Source: Rhynchopus sp. YZ270_cl-10 (lineage: Eukaryota; Euglenozoa; Diplonemea; Diplonemida; Diplonemidae). From it: a DNA stretch of 64,000 nt. The number at the start of each line of letters is the position of its first letter. Position 1 is the first letter of the stretch. Location of the stretch: positions 620,001 to 684,000 of the forward strand of contig OZ037932.1 of assembly GCA_964035575.1 (NCBI GenBank). The letters run 5' to 3'. Shown in pieces: positions 1-9,956 of this stretch. The position numbers and the translations under genes were made by a program. Below the pieces are notes generated by a model, which saw nothing but the letters and a program-made list of their open reading frames with translations, had not been told where the DNA came from and made no database searches.

Positions 1-3000
1 GGTGTACGTGCAGGACTTCATGTCGGCGTTCGGCACGTCGGTGCTCCACTCCCAGTCTCCGTCGCCGCCGAGTTGCGAGATGTTGACTTGGTACTTGTCG
101 ATCTCGGTTTCGCTGGAGGTGTAGACGGAAGAGAGGTCGACGGGCTCGTCCTCGGACTTGATGCGGAGGGCCTCGGGGATGCGTGGGTCGGGTGCGTGGC
201 GCCACCAGCGTGTCTTGACGTAGGACTCGCCCACAGCGTCAATCTCGAGGCACAGCAGCTTCATGGTGCTCACCTCGCTGTGGTGCGACCATGCGCCCCA
301 CTCGCCTGCAGCGTTGCACGCACGCGCCTCAACGTAGTACGACGTGTTCGGCGTCAGGTAGTTGATCACATAGCGGTTCAGCGAGCCGATAAACGTCTTG
401 TCCACAAGCATCGCCTTGCGGTCGTCACCACTCCACACCTTTAAGTGGTACTGCATCGTGCGCTCCTGCGAAATGATGAAGTTGACCCCCTCGGTACGCT
501 CTTTGTACTCAGTCTCGTTCTGCTCGTCGCGGCCCCACTGCACGATCATGAGCTGCTCCGTTGTCTTCACCGGGTAGACACGCATCTGGCGGAGGGTGAC
601 GATCTCCATAGGCTCCGAGTAGAGCGACCATCTGCTCTTCGGGTCGCAGGAGCGGATCTTGAAGTTGTACACAGAGTCCATCTTGAGCTCGGAGATGCGC
701 CATGTGTTCTCCTCTGGCTGGAAGGAGCGGCGCTGGTGGAAGCTCTCGACAGCACCACGTCCACACACCTCAGCATCGTACTCCTCCACAGAGGTGTCAC
801 CCTCATGCACCTCCGACAGACGTGGGTGGCGTCTGTTGGGCGGACGCTGCCACGACACCGTGAAGGAGTCCTCCCCGACCAGGTCCACACTCACATTGAT
901 ACGGTCCTTCGTAATGAAGAAGCAGTCCGGCGACCATACACCCAACTCATTCCCAGAGGTCTCTGCCTGGACACGGACGTTGCAGAAGCGGTTTGACTTT
1001 AGGTTTGTGATGGTGATGACGGCTTGGGTGGGGTCGAGCTTGCGGGTCATCCGGTAGCGGCCGTCCTCTCCTACTACACCTTTCTCTGTCTTTTCGACGG
1101 CTTCTTCCAGGGCAGCAAGGTGTTGCCGGTCTTCGACCTCCTTTTTGCGTTGGCGGCGGCGGTGTGCTGCCATCTGGTCGTCTTCGTCGAGGACAGAGTC
1201 TGAGTCTGAGCCGGAGCCTTCACCCTCTTCGCCTTCTTCGTCGTTCTCGAGAGCCCTTTCCATCTCTGCTGCGAGGCGTGCAGCTTCTGCTGCCTTGCGG
1301 CGCCTCTCTGCGTCTTCGGGTACGTCGTTGTCGTCGAGTTCCTCAATGCTCAGGTAGTATGCCGTCACACTCACAGGGATCGACACAATCGAAGGGTCGT
1401 CGTATTTGATGTGCGGCTGCATGCGCTCCCAGCTCACCTCTATCCAGTTCTCGCCAATGTCTGATACGCTTGCCACCATGCGGCTTAACGTCATGCAGCA
1501 CCGTTGTGGACTCCACAGCCCCCAGTCACCTTTGGGGTCCCACTCCCGCACTGCCAGGGCGTACTTCATGTCGGAGACGAGGCCGGTAATGCGGAATGTG
1601 TTTGTGTCCACCACATCGACGCTTTGCTTGCGTTCGTCGACAACCCCAGAAGAGTTTTCGGTCTCAGATATTACGTCGATTTGGTAGTGGTGGCCAAGAC
1701 CCTGTTCAGTGTGGGTGGTGCGGATTTGGGTCATATCTTCACCCTTCAGGCGTTTGTTCGGCGCTCGCTTCCAATCCAGCTGGATGAAGGATTCGCCCAC
1801 ATAGGAGATGGAAAGCTGCAGAAGGTTCTGTGTCATGAATTTGATGGGCTGCGACCACTCACCCCACTCCCCGTTGTAGCAGATGACCAAGGACGCCACG
1901 TAGAGATGGTTCGGGATGAGGTTCGCCACTGTGTACAGATTCAACACCACATCCCCTTTCGCGTCAAGCGAGTTGAACACTCTGTCTTCGATCACACCAT
2001 CCTCCGCCACAACACGCAGGACAAATGTCCCAACGGACGTCCCTGGTGGAGTGTAGATAGTGCCTTTCCCTTCTTTCCGCATTTCTAGCTTGTCGCGGAT
2101 TTCTCGCATTCGTTGTTTATGAGCTTTGAGCTCGCGTTTGGCTTTGTCTCTCGCCTCGGGGTCATCCTGGCGTGTCCAAGTAATCCCAGTCTTCTCTGCT
2201 TCCTCTTTCTCGAGGCGGTCTCTTTCTTCTTGGTGGCGTTTGTTGTCTTCGTATTCTTTGCGGAGGCGTTCTTGGGTTGCCTCGCTGTCGACCTCCTCGA
2301 GGGAAGGGCGGTACCAGTAGAGGTTGATGTAGTGCTCGCCAAAGCGGGAGTTGCAGAGCTTCAGGGGGACCAGCGTGGTGGCGGTGATCTTGTGTGACCA
2401 GATGCCCCAGTCACCTTCGGAGTTGCGTGCACGTACAGAGCAGGCGTATTGTGTCTCGGCAACGAGGCATTCGATTTTTATGCTAAAGACGCCTCGACGC
2501 AGCTGGCAGTCCAAGAGGCACCGGTCGGCATCGTCGTCGACCTCTTCGCATACTGCCTCCGACTCTTCCGTTGTGAGACATTGGAGCTCCTCCATATCCT
2601 CCCGCTCCTCCTCTTTGTCCTTCTTGATCTGCTTCCGTCCACGATGCGGTTTCTTTCCCTTTGGAGCGGATTCCTTTTGTCTCGACTTTTGATCCTTCTT
2701 TGGGCGAGTATTTTGGTTCTTTGCGTCGCGCTTCTTTTTCCGTTCTGCTGCAACTTGGAGAAATGGGTCGTCGGGGGGGAGGCGGTACTTCGCTGCTGGG
2801 TGGAGAGGGTAGCCGCTGTCGCCCCAGATTTTGAGGTGGCATGCGGTGCAGTCCTTAGGCGCTGTGTTGAGGTGGTCGATCTGGAGATACGCCTCGGGGA
2901 TGAAATGCAGTTCCTGCGGTTCCGCCTCTGCCGGTTCTGTATCGTCAATGTCGTCACGCTCCCCTTCCATGTCACGTTCCAACGCCTGCGCCTCCAGTTC

Positions 3001-6000
3001 TCTCCTCTTCCTCTCTTGCACCCTCTCCTTCTCAGCCTGTACCTGCTCCTTTTCCATTCGCTCTGAGATTTCTTCAAGAATCGCGGCATAAACGTCAGGC
3101 TCCTGCCTCGCCCTCCCCCAGGATAGCCACATGAACGATTCGGTTATTTTTGTGACCTCGACTGCGATAGTGTTGAGGGTTAAGAGGGAGATCTTCGGGC
3201 TCCAGGTGGACCAGACGGAGAGGGTGTTTTTGCTGCGGATGGTGACGGAGTAGAGGCGGTCTGCGATGAGGCCGGTTGCTCGGTGGGAGATGAGGTGTGG
3301 GGGGAGTTTGAGTTCGACGTTGGAATCGTGGCCGAGGCCTTCGATGCGGAGTTCGTATTCAAGGACGTCGTGGTTGCCTGTTTTGACGTCAGAGTATTCG
3401 GCGGTTTCGGAGCCTTCAATAGATTCATAGTCGTGTTCAGAAGGCGGCATCGACCCAGAGTTTGCGGAGTGCGAAGGAGTGTCGCCCATCAGCCAGTCTG
3501 CCGCCTCGCGGTTCCACGACACCAAAGCGTTGTTCTCATTGATGCATTCAACCATGACCTGTAGAACTTTCATGGTAGCAAAGGCAAGCGATTCGCTCCA
3601 CCCACCCCAATATTCGCCATCAGTTTGACAGCGTACCTTAACGCAGTAGGAGCGGTTCGGAAGCAGGTCCGGTATGGACCATTCGGTTTCGCCCTTTTTG
3701 AAGGAACGTACAACATGGTAGTTGTCGACTTTGTTGCCGCTGTTGCGGAGTTCTATGGCGTCGACGGAGACTTGGTATTGTGTGGTATCCGCTTCGGAGA
3801 GGATGACCCCGACCTCATCCTGGTCGTGCGCTCGGTCGCAGCGCTCCCATTTGATGGAGCAGTAGCATTCGCCCAGGTCAAGAATCTTTGCGCCGATGGG
3901 ATCGAGGGTCTGCACGGTGCTCACTTCAGACCACATACCCCAGTTTCCTTCTATGTCTTTCTCTCGCACACCCACACGGTATCGGGTCCCCGGAAGCAAC
4001 TCCCATACTTCGTATTTAGGTTGCGATACGTCAAAGTCTCGATCCGTTTCGTCTCCGTCTTTGGCAAGTACCGGAGTGATTTTCATTTGGTAGTTGTGCA
4101 CTGCGTTGTCTGGCGGGAAAATGCCCAGATGTGCCGACGACAACGGTTTGTCACGCCCCCAGGTCACTACAATGAAGTCTTCTCCGATATAGGACACCGA
4201 GGTGCGGATGAGCGGCAGAGTGGAGATGGTCTGCACCTGCGACCAGAAGCCCCATTGCCCTGAGGAGGAGAGCGCCCTGACTGATATGGTGTACGTCATG
4301 CATGGGTCCAGGTCTGTGATGCGCTTCGACAGCTCTTCTTCGGCCAGCTCGAATTCGCTTGTGTCCAGAGGACGTTCTTCTGAGCCTTGCCCTCTGCATA
4401 CACGTACCAACCACCTCTGCACCGTCTCCGAACCAACGGCCACATCCTCCAGGTCGTCTTCGAGAATAATGCTGGTCTCGGTCTTCGCCACGCCGGTCTT
4501 ATCATCGTCCTCCTCGTCTTCCTCCTCCTCGTCCTCTTCGTGTTCCTCTTCTTCTTCTTCTCCTTCGTTTTCGCGGACGTATGCTTTAATTGCGTCGGTC
4601 TTGCGTTCCTTGCGACGTCCCCATTCAAGATGGACAAATGATTCACCTACCTTGTGCACAGTGAGTTCGACAGGGCGGAGGGTGATGAAGCGTTTCATGG
4701 AGGACCACAGACCCCATTCGCCTTCTGCGTCCTTCATGCGCACCATGACCTGGTAGAGCGTGTCCACTTCGAGGCCTTCGACCTTGCAGCCTTGTACATC
4801 GGGTTCGAGGTGGCGTTCGACGACGACGCCTTGACGGCCTTCGACCTTGACGTGGTATTCTTTGACAATGGAGCGGCCTATGTGGAGGGGGTGGATGTCT
4901 GCACCTTCTTCGAAGTCGAGGGCTTCTTGTTCGTGTTGTGTGTCGCGTGCCCAGGCAACGTTGGCATAGGCCTCGCCGATGTCGTCGATGCTCAGGTTCA
5001 AAGGTGGATGGGTGTGCACCCTGCGCTCGGCAGACCACAGCCCCCAGACGCCCTTCTCGTTGCATGAGGCCACCCAGACGGAGTAGGTGGAGTTTGGTGT
5101 GAGGTCGGGGATTTTGAATGTGAGGCAGTCCTGTGTGAGGTCGTAGAGCCGTGTGGTCGAGGCGTTGTTGACCTCCTGGATGCGGAGGCGGTAGCGCGAC
5201 ACAGCAGGGTCCGCAAACTGGATGTTCTGCACCCCAGCGGTCCCGGTCTCCGCGTTCGGGCGGAACCAGTTGACCACAACAAACTGCTCGCCAATGTTCC
5301 CAAAAGTGATGGACAGTCGGATCAACGTCTGGAAGTGCACACCACTCCACTTCCCCCACGCATCGTAGCGCGACAACCCGCGCACAGCAATCTCATGGAT
5401 GACACTAGGCTCGAGACCACGGAGGGACAAACACCGCTTCGCATCCCCCGCCATCTCTCTTGTGTAGGAGAAGCCGTTCTCGCCCACACAGCGCACCTGG
5501 TATGTGACCACCGATGTGTCCACAGAGACCACAGTGTTGACCGAGGGCTCCTCGGGGGTGCACGCAGTTTCACGCGCAAAGCGCATCCAGATGTAGTCCT
5601 CGCCAATGCTCTCAATGTCAACGTGCAGACCGGAGATCGTGCGGAACGCCTTATCCGGGGACCAGAGCCCCCAGTCGTGGTTGTCGTTGTAGGTACGCAC
5701 GGAGACTTGGTACGTCGTCGCTGGGCGGTAGTCCTCGACCGTGAGGTTCGTCACTGCGCTGTTGATATCATAGGTTTGCACCTGCCCAGTCGGTGTCTTG
5801 ACTTTGACCTGCGACTGCGTGATGGTGCCACGTCCCTTTGCAATGCGCGAGTCGACGACCTGCTGCACGGGACGCTCCCAGGTGATCCTTGCAAAGTCCT
5901 CACCGATGACGACAAAGGCGATGACGCAGGGCTTGAGTGTGACGAGGCGCTGTGTGGCGGACCAGACCCCCCAGGTGCCGCCGTCGATGCGCGAGCGGAC

Positions 6001-9000
6001 GACAATGGTGTAGTAGGTGTCGGGCTTCATGTTGGCGACTGTGAAGGGCACCTCTGCGCAGGTGTCGCTGACCTCGGTCTCCATGACGATCTTGGTCTCG
6101 CCCTCCTCCTTCTGCTGGTCGTCTGCTGTCGCGTCGTCGTACGACGCTGTCGCCACACCAAGCCCCTGCCACGTCAGGTTCCCATTGATCAGCGGCCCCG
6201 CCGTATCCCTCGTCGTGACACGCAACTGATACGTCGGACGATGCTGCCCAAAGCACAGAATCGGCAGCTCCTCCTCCGTCGTCGTCTCCGTTGCCACCTC
6301 ACGACTCTGCTCCGGACGTGCCCATTTGATGTTCGCAAACTCCTCGCCAATCAAAAGCGTCTTCACCTCAATCAGCTTCAAGGTGAGACACTGCAGAGGA
6401 CGGCTCCAGAGGCCCCATTCATCGTCGTTGTAGTTTGCCTTGATGACGATACGGTATTTCGTGTCGGGCAGGAGGTTTGGAACACGGTACGGCGAGTTAG
6501 ACTCGAGAAGCTCTGCGTCGAAGTTGAAGTCGTTCTCCCCTGTTACACGGAGGTGGTACCGTGTGATGTAGCCTCTGCCGGAGGGGTAGCCGCGGTCACG
6601 GTCGTCGCTTTGCTTGCGCTCCCAGCGGACGACGATGTAGTCCTCTGCGATCTCTAGGGTACGCATCACTATGGTGGCACGTGTCTGGAACAGCACATCC
6701 TGCGACCACGTGCCCCACTCCCCAGAGGTGTTGCAGGAGCGAATGCGGATCGAGTACGCCGACGCAGGCTTCAACCCGTAGACCTTCAAATCACGCGACG
6801 ACGGCTGCAGAATGCGATCCAACGAGTAGTTGTCATCCAACCCACGAATTCGCAGCTGCTGCGAGGTGACGTGAAAGTCGCCCTTTGTGATGCCCTTCTC
6901 GAGCACAGGGTTGTCGTTGCGTCCCCAAAGGAAGTGGACGTAGTTCTCGCCAATAGAGAGGTCGTGCACGGGAATGACGAAAGGGGCGACAGTGCAGAAC
7001 TGAACAGTGTCGGACCAGAGACCCCAGATGCCGGTCTTCGACGCAGCACGGACAACAACGGCATATGTCCTGTCCGCAATGAGGTTCGGTATTCTGCAGG
7101 AAGTGTTCGTCGGGTCGAGGTACTTATCAATGACGAACTTCGACCCCTTCGCTGGCGGGTAGATCTCGTCAATCTCCGTGTCGCATGTTATGTTGCGCTG
7201 TTCGTCGGTCAGGTCGTTGTCATCAATGTCCGTCACACAGTACAACAGCAGGCGGTACTGCGAGACAAATGAATCCGCACCAAACACATCTGACAGACGT
7301 GTGGACGCAGGGCCAATCGCTTCACGCTCCCACACCACTCTCGAGAAGTCCTCGCCAACCTCATGGCACTTCAGCACCACAGAGGACAACGTCCGGAAGT
7401 ACACCGTCGACCACAGCCCCCACTGCTCTTTATTGTCGCACGCCCGCACTGCCACTGAATACGTTGTGTTTGGTGTCAGCTGTGAAATCCTATAAGACGT
7501 ATCAACAAGCTCTCTGTGCAGAACATCATCCTCGCCAGAGTCGACACACCCAAGCACGACTTCGTACTTCAAATCGTACCAGGAGCCTTTTGAGTTCGGG
7601 TACTTTCCAGGTTTGTCAGGAAAGTCCATAGATGTTTTGAGAGCACGCTGCCAGGAGAGCTGGAGGAAGTCTTCTCCGATGTCGACAAGCTGGAGCACGA
7701 TGGGGAGTAGTGTGGTGATGATGACGTGGTCCGACCAGAGGCCGTGGTGGGTTTTGGTGGGGTGGCCGTTCTCTGGGACGGCAAGCTGCTGCACAACGCG
7801 CACCTTAATCGCGTACTGCGTATCGGGCAGAAGCTTGGGGATGCGGAAGCCCTCCGACTCTCCAGAGTGTTCAAACTCCTGCACCACGGTGTCAAAATCT
7901 GGGTTGTCCTGCGCCTTCCCATTCGCCGTCAACACCTGCAACTGGTATGTCTGCGACGGCCGCGGCACCACCTCCTCCTCCTGCTCCTTCTCCCCTTGGT
8001 TCGTCCACTTCACCGCAACAAAGTCCTCCCCCCTCTCGGTGCAAGAAATTTCTGGGCGAGCCTGCGTTTGAATCGCCAAACCTTCGCTCCAAAGACCCCA
8101 ATCTCCGTTGCGTGATGCACGGCAGAAAGCTTTGTACGCGTGACCCGGCTTCAACGCCTCGATGCACACTTTATAGCCATCTGCACGGATCTGTGCAATG
8201 GAGAACTCCTCGTCGTATTCGTATTTGGTGGTCACACCGAGCACGTTGAGGCGGTAGCTGCTGTCCTCTTCGCCGTCGTTCTTGTTGAGACGTCCCCAAC
8301 GGAGGATCGAGAAGTTTTCTCCAATGGTGCAGAGGCGCGCACTCAGCATGGATAGTGTTGTTTGCATGAGGACGCTGGAGTAGACGCCCCACCGTGCACG
8401 GGTGGACATCGCCCTGAGCTTCAAAGAGTATTGCGTTGAAGGGAGAAGGCCTGTGATTTTGTGTTCGCGGATGGAAGAATGCAGTTCAACCGCATCAGAA
8501 AGAACGTTGTGCCCTCCTCCTTCAATGACAACTTCGAATTGCAGTGATTGCGCGGTGGATTTTTGAAAGTTGGAGTCCGGGAGTTCCGTCGACGGACCCG
8601 GCATGCGGCCCCAGACGATCGAGAGGAAGTCCTCTCCTACGTCTTTCATTTTGATTTCGAATGCGGATTGGGTTTCAAATCGGACGACCTCCTGCCATTT
8701 GCAGGGCTGTCCCAGAAGGGTATGCCAGGAGGCGTGCACTACATAGCGGGTACCTGGTTTGAGACCATAGATGGTGTGCGCTCGGACACCAAGGTCGAAG
8801 AGCTCATGAAACTCTACCTCATTTTTGAGGTTCAGCACCTTCAGTTGATAGCCCTCCACAGCGCGCACCCCGGCGCTCATCTCCGGGTATTTCTCCGGGG
8901 TAAAGCTACTCTCCTCCTGCCTCGCGGGACGCTCCCATTTGAACACAACATTGTCCTCACCGATGGCAGAGCATTTTGTTAGCACGTCAGGATGCATTCT

Positions 9001-9339
9001 GAAGCGGCCGCTACTGCACGGACCCCATTTGTGGAGAACATCGGAATGAAGTCGGATGGCAAAGACATAAAGACGTCCTTGCTTGAGTTTGACGACTTTA
9101 GAGTGTGTAGCGGTGCTGATGGTCGATTGGTAGACAGTTTCAAGCGCATCGTCGGTGACGGTTAGCTCCCATTGTGTCGCAATGGAGTCAGCTTTGGTCT
9201 TTGCAAAACCAAGTTCAACGAAGATTTCGCCAATACGGAGCACCTCACACTCACATTGCAGCTCCGACACACCAGCCCCACCACCTTGGTCAGCCCCAGT
9301 CGCGCTGACAGCACTGTCAGCTCGGGCGATCTCCGTCAT
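1..9339 (-). CDS. Giant fibronectin type III repeat protein (partial, C-terminus beyond window)
   Basis: A single uninterrupted reading frame runs from an ATG at 9339 (MTEIARADSAVSATGADQ) through the left edge, giving at least 3113 codons without an intron. It consists of about 25 tandem FN3-like domains of roughly 105-120 residues. Each opens with a motif like IGEDFVAVKW and closes with a strand carrying NGDWGLWSE or a variant, for example near 50, 290, 620, 945, 1530, 1860, 2410, 3610, 3940, 4255, 4705, 5350, 5965, 6405, 7020, 7410 and 8100. Several domains are interrupted by highly charged, probably helical inserts (about 1085-1350, 2085-2340, 2480-3090, 4500-4590). There is no N-terminal signal peptide or membrane segment, so a large cytoplasmic scaffold, possibly cytoskeletal or flagellar, is inferred. 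FN3 modules normally bind proteins; the partner is unknown. The long ORFs on the plus strand here are antisense shadows. Confidence 0.93.
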   Translation of the reverse strand, partial: MTEIARADSAVSATGADQGGGAGVSELQCECEVLRIGEIFVELGFAKTKADSIATQWELTVTDDALETVYQSTISTATHSKVVKLKQGRLYVFAIRLHSDVLHKWGPCSSGRFRMHPDVLTKCSAIGEDNVVFKWERPARQEESSFTPEKYPEMSAGVRAVEGYQLKVLNLKNEVEFHELFDLGVRAHTIYGLKPGTRYVVHASWHTLLGQPCKWQEVVRFETQSAFEIKMKDVGEDFLSIVWGRMPGPSTELPDSNFQKSTAQSLQFEVVIEGGGHNVLSDAVELHSSIREHKITGLLPSTQYSLKLRAMSTRARWGVYSSVLMQTTLSMLSARLCTIGENFSILRWGRLNKNDGEEDSSYRLNVLGVTTKYEYDEEFSIAQIRADGYKVCIEALKPGHAYKAFCRASRNGDWGLWSEGLAIQTQARPEISCTERGEDFVAVKWTNQGEKEQEEEVVPRPSQTYQLQVLTANGKAQDNPDFDTVVQEFEHSGESEGFRIPKLLPDTQYAIKVRVVQQLAVPENGHPTKTHHGLWSDHVIITTLLPIVLQLVDIGEDFLQLSWQRALKTSMDFPDKPGKYPNSKGSWYDLKYEVVLGCVDSGEDDVLHRELVDTSYRISQLTPNTTYSVAVRACDNKEQWGLWSTVYFRTLSSVVLKCHEVGEDFSRVVWEREAIGPASTRLSDVFGADSFVSQYRLLLYCVTDIDDNDLTDEQRNITCDTEIDEIYPPAKGSKFVIDKYLDPTNTSCRIPNLIADRTYAVVVRAASKTGIWGLWSDTVQFCTVAPFVIPVHDLSIGENYVHFLWGRNDNPVLEKGITKGDFHVTSQQLRIRGLDDNYSLDRILQPSSRDLKVYGLKPASAYSIRIRSCNTSGEWGTWSQDVLFQTRATIVMRTLEIAEDYIVVRWERKQSDDRDRGYPSGRGYITRYHLRVTGENDFNFDAELLESNSPYRVPNLLPDTKYRIVIKANYNDDEWGLWSRPLQCLTLKLIEVKTLLIGEEFANIKWARPEQSREVATETTTEEELPILCFGQHRPTYQLRVTTRDTAGPLINGNLTWQGLGVATASYDDATADDQQKEEGETKIVMETEVSDTCAEVPFTVANMKPDTYYTIVVRSRIDGGTWGVWSATQRLVTLKPCVIAFVVIGEDFARITWERPVQQVVDSRIAKGRGTITQSQVKVKTPTGQVQTYDINSAVTNLTVEDYRPATTYQVSVRTYNDNHDWGLWSPDKAFRTISGLHVDIESIGEDYIWMRFARETACTPEEPSVNTVVSVDTSVVTYQVRCVGENGFSYTREMAGDAKRCLSLRGLEPSVIHEIAVRGLSRYDAWGKWSGVHFQTLIRLSITFGNIGEQFVVVNWFRPNAETGTAGVQNIQFADPAVSRYRLRIQEVNNASTTRLYDLTQDCLTFKIPDLTPNSTYSVWVASCNEKGVWGLWSAERRVHTHPPLNLSIDDIGEAYANVAWARDTQHEQEALDFEEGADIHPLHIGRSIVKEYHVKVEGRQGVVVERHLEPDVQGCKVEGLEVDTLYQVMVRMKDAEGEWGLWSSMKRFITLRPVELTVHKVGESFVHLEWGRRKERKTDAIKAYVRENEGEEEEEEHEEDEEEEDEEDDDKTGVAKTETSIILEDDLEDVAVGSETVQRWLVRVCRGQGSEERPLDTSEFELAEEELSKRITDLDPCMTYTISVRALSSSGQWGFWSQVQTISTLPLIRTSVSYIGEDFIVVTWGRDKPLSSAHLGIFPPDNAVHNYQMKITPVLAKDGDETDRDFDVSQPKYEVWELLPGTRYRVGVREKDIEGNWGMWSEVSTVQTLDPIGAKILDLGECYCSIKWERCDRAHDQDEVGVILSEADTTQYQVSVDAIELRNSGNKVDNYHVVRSFKKGETEWSIPDLLPNRSYCVKVRCQTDGEYWGGWSESLAFATMKVLQVMVECINENNALVSWNREAADWLMGDTPSHSANSGSMPPSEHDYESIEGSETAEYSDVKTGNHDVLEYELRIEGLGHDSNVELKLPPHLISHRATGLIADRLYSVTIRSKNTLSVWSTWSPKISLLTLNTIAVEVTKITESFMWLSWGRARQEPDVYAAILEEISERMEKEQVQAEKERVQERKRRELEAQALERDMEGERDDIDDTEPAEAEPQELHFIPEAYLQIDHLNTAPKDCTACHLKIWGDSGYPLHPAAKYRLPPDDPFLQVAAERKKKRDAKNQNTRPKKDQKSRQKESAPKGKKPHRGRKQIKKDKEEEREDMEELQCLTTEESEAVCEEVDDDADRCLLDCQLRRGVFSIKIECLVAETQYACSVRARNSEGDWGIWSHKITATTLVPLKLCNSRFGEHYINLYWYRPSLEEVDSEATQERLRKEYEDNKRHQEERDRLEKEEAEKTGITWTRQDDPEARDKAKRELKAHKQRMREIRDKLEMRKEGKGTIYTPPGTSVGTFVLRVVAEDGVIEDRVFNSLDAKGDVVLNLYTVANLIPNHLYVASLVICYNGEWGEWSQPIKFMTQNLLQLSISYVGESFIQLDWKRAPNKRLKGEDMTQIRTTHTEQGLGHHYQIDVISETENSSGVVDERKQSVDVVDTNTFRITGLVSDMKYALAVREWDPKGDWGLWSPQRCCMTLSRMVASVSDIGENWIEVSWERMQPHIKYDDPSIVSIPVSVTAYYLSIEELDDNDVPEDAERRRKAAEAARLAAEMERALENDEEGEEGEGSGSDSDSVLDEDDQMAAHRRRQRKKEVEDRQHLAALEEAVEKTEKGVVGEDGRYRMTRKLDPTQAVITITNLKSNRFCNVRVQAETSGNELGVWSPDCFFITKDRINVSVDLVGEDSFTVSWQRPPNRRHPRLSEVHEGDTSVEEYDAEVCGRGAVESFHQRRSFQPEENTWRISELKMDSVYNFKIRSCDPKSRWSLYSEPMEIVTLRQMRVYPVKTTEQLMIVQWGRDEQNETEYKERTEGVNFIISQERTMQYHLKVWSGDDRKAMLVDKTFIGSLNRYVINYLTPNTSYYVEARACNAAGEWGAWSHHSEVSTMKLLCLEIDAVGESYVKTRWWRHAPDPRIPEALRIKSEDEPVDLSSVYTSSETEIDKYQVNISQLGGDGDWEWSTDVPNADMKSCTYT

Positions 9340-9956
9340 ATTTCTCTTCTATCGCAAAAACAGCATGCAAGGCTGCAAGGATGAGGGGGTTGGGGTTGTT
9401 CTGATGTGAGGGGGGTGGTTCGGAGTAAAGAAGGGAGAAGGGGGAGGGAGGGAAAAATGAGAAGCTGTGCAAACGCATCACCGTTCATTGGCGGACGCAG
9501 GTTCTCCGCGGGTTATCGAACCCCAAAGAGCATTTCGTTGGTATGCACACGGTTACCACGAGGGGAGGTTGTAAGCAGGAACATAATCATGGAGAAAATA
9601 GGGGAGAGTGGGTGGGGGTGTGCTTTTTATCAATTTGGAACAGTAAAAAAAGGTCGTATGTGTCGGAGGGTAGGGGGCGGATCAGATGGTTGGTTCCTTC
9701 CCGTCCCTGTGTGCTCCGGGGGGGAAAGGGTGAATAAAAGAAATGTTGGTAAGATGGTGGGACTCCCGTCCGTGGTCACCTTATCAGGGAAAAAAAAGAA
9801 GCAGGTAAAGCACCTCGTGTGTGTGTGTGTGGTGTGCACCTGCACGTTGCAAAAAAGGAAAAGGAAATGTAACAAAAGCAAAGCAATAACAGAAAAAAGG
9901 TATCACATAAAAAAGTTGGTCACGCGGAGTGGCGTAACCTCTGCTTGTCTGAATGC
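9340..9956. other. Spacer between protease and FN3 genes
   Basis: This 617-bp spacer holds no credible ORF. It contains a short fold-back near 9500-9540 (arms GGGTT/AACCC around ATCG), a (GT) run near 9819-9835, and A-rich tracts on the plus strand (T-rich in the gene sense). It would contain the 3' end of the protease transcript and the 5' leader and any trans-splice acceptor of the FN3 gene. Confidence 0.6.

Noticed and set aside
1-9409. Many plus-strand ORFs of 60-440 codons, for example 5335-6657
   Set aside because: They are antisense shadows of the FN3 gene. The minus-strand frame is continuous over the whole interval and encodes clear tandem domains.
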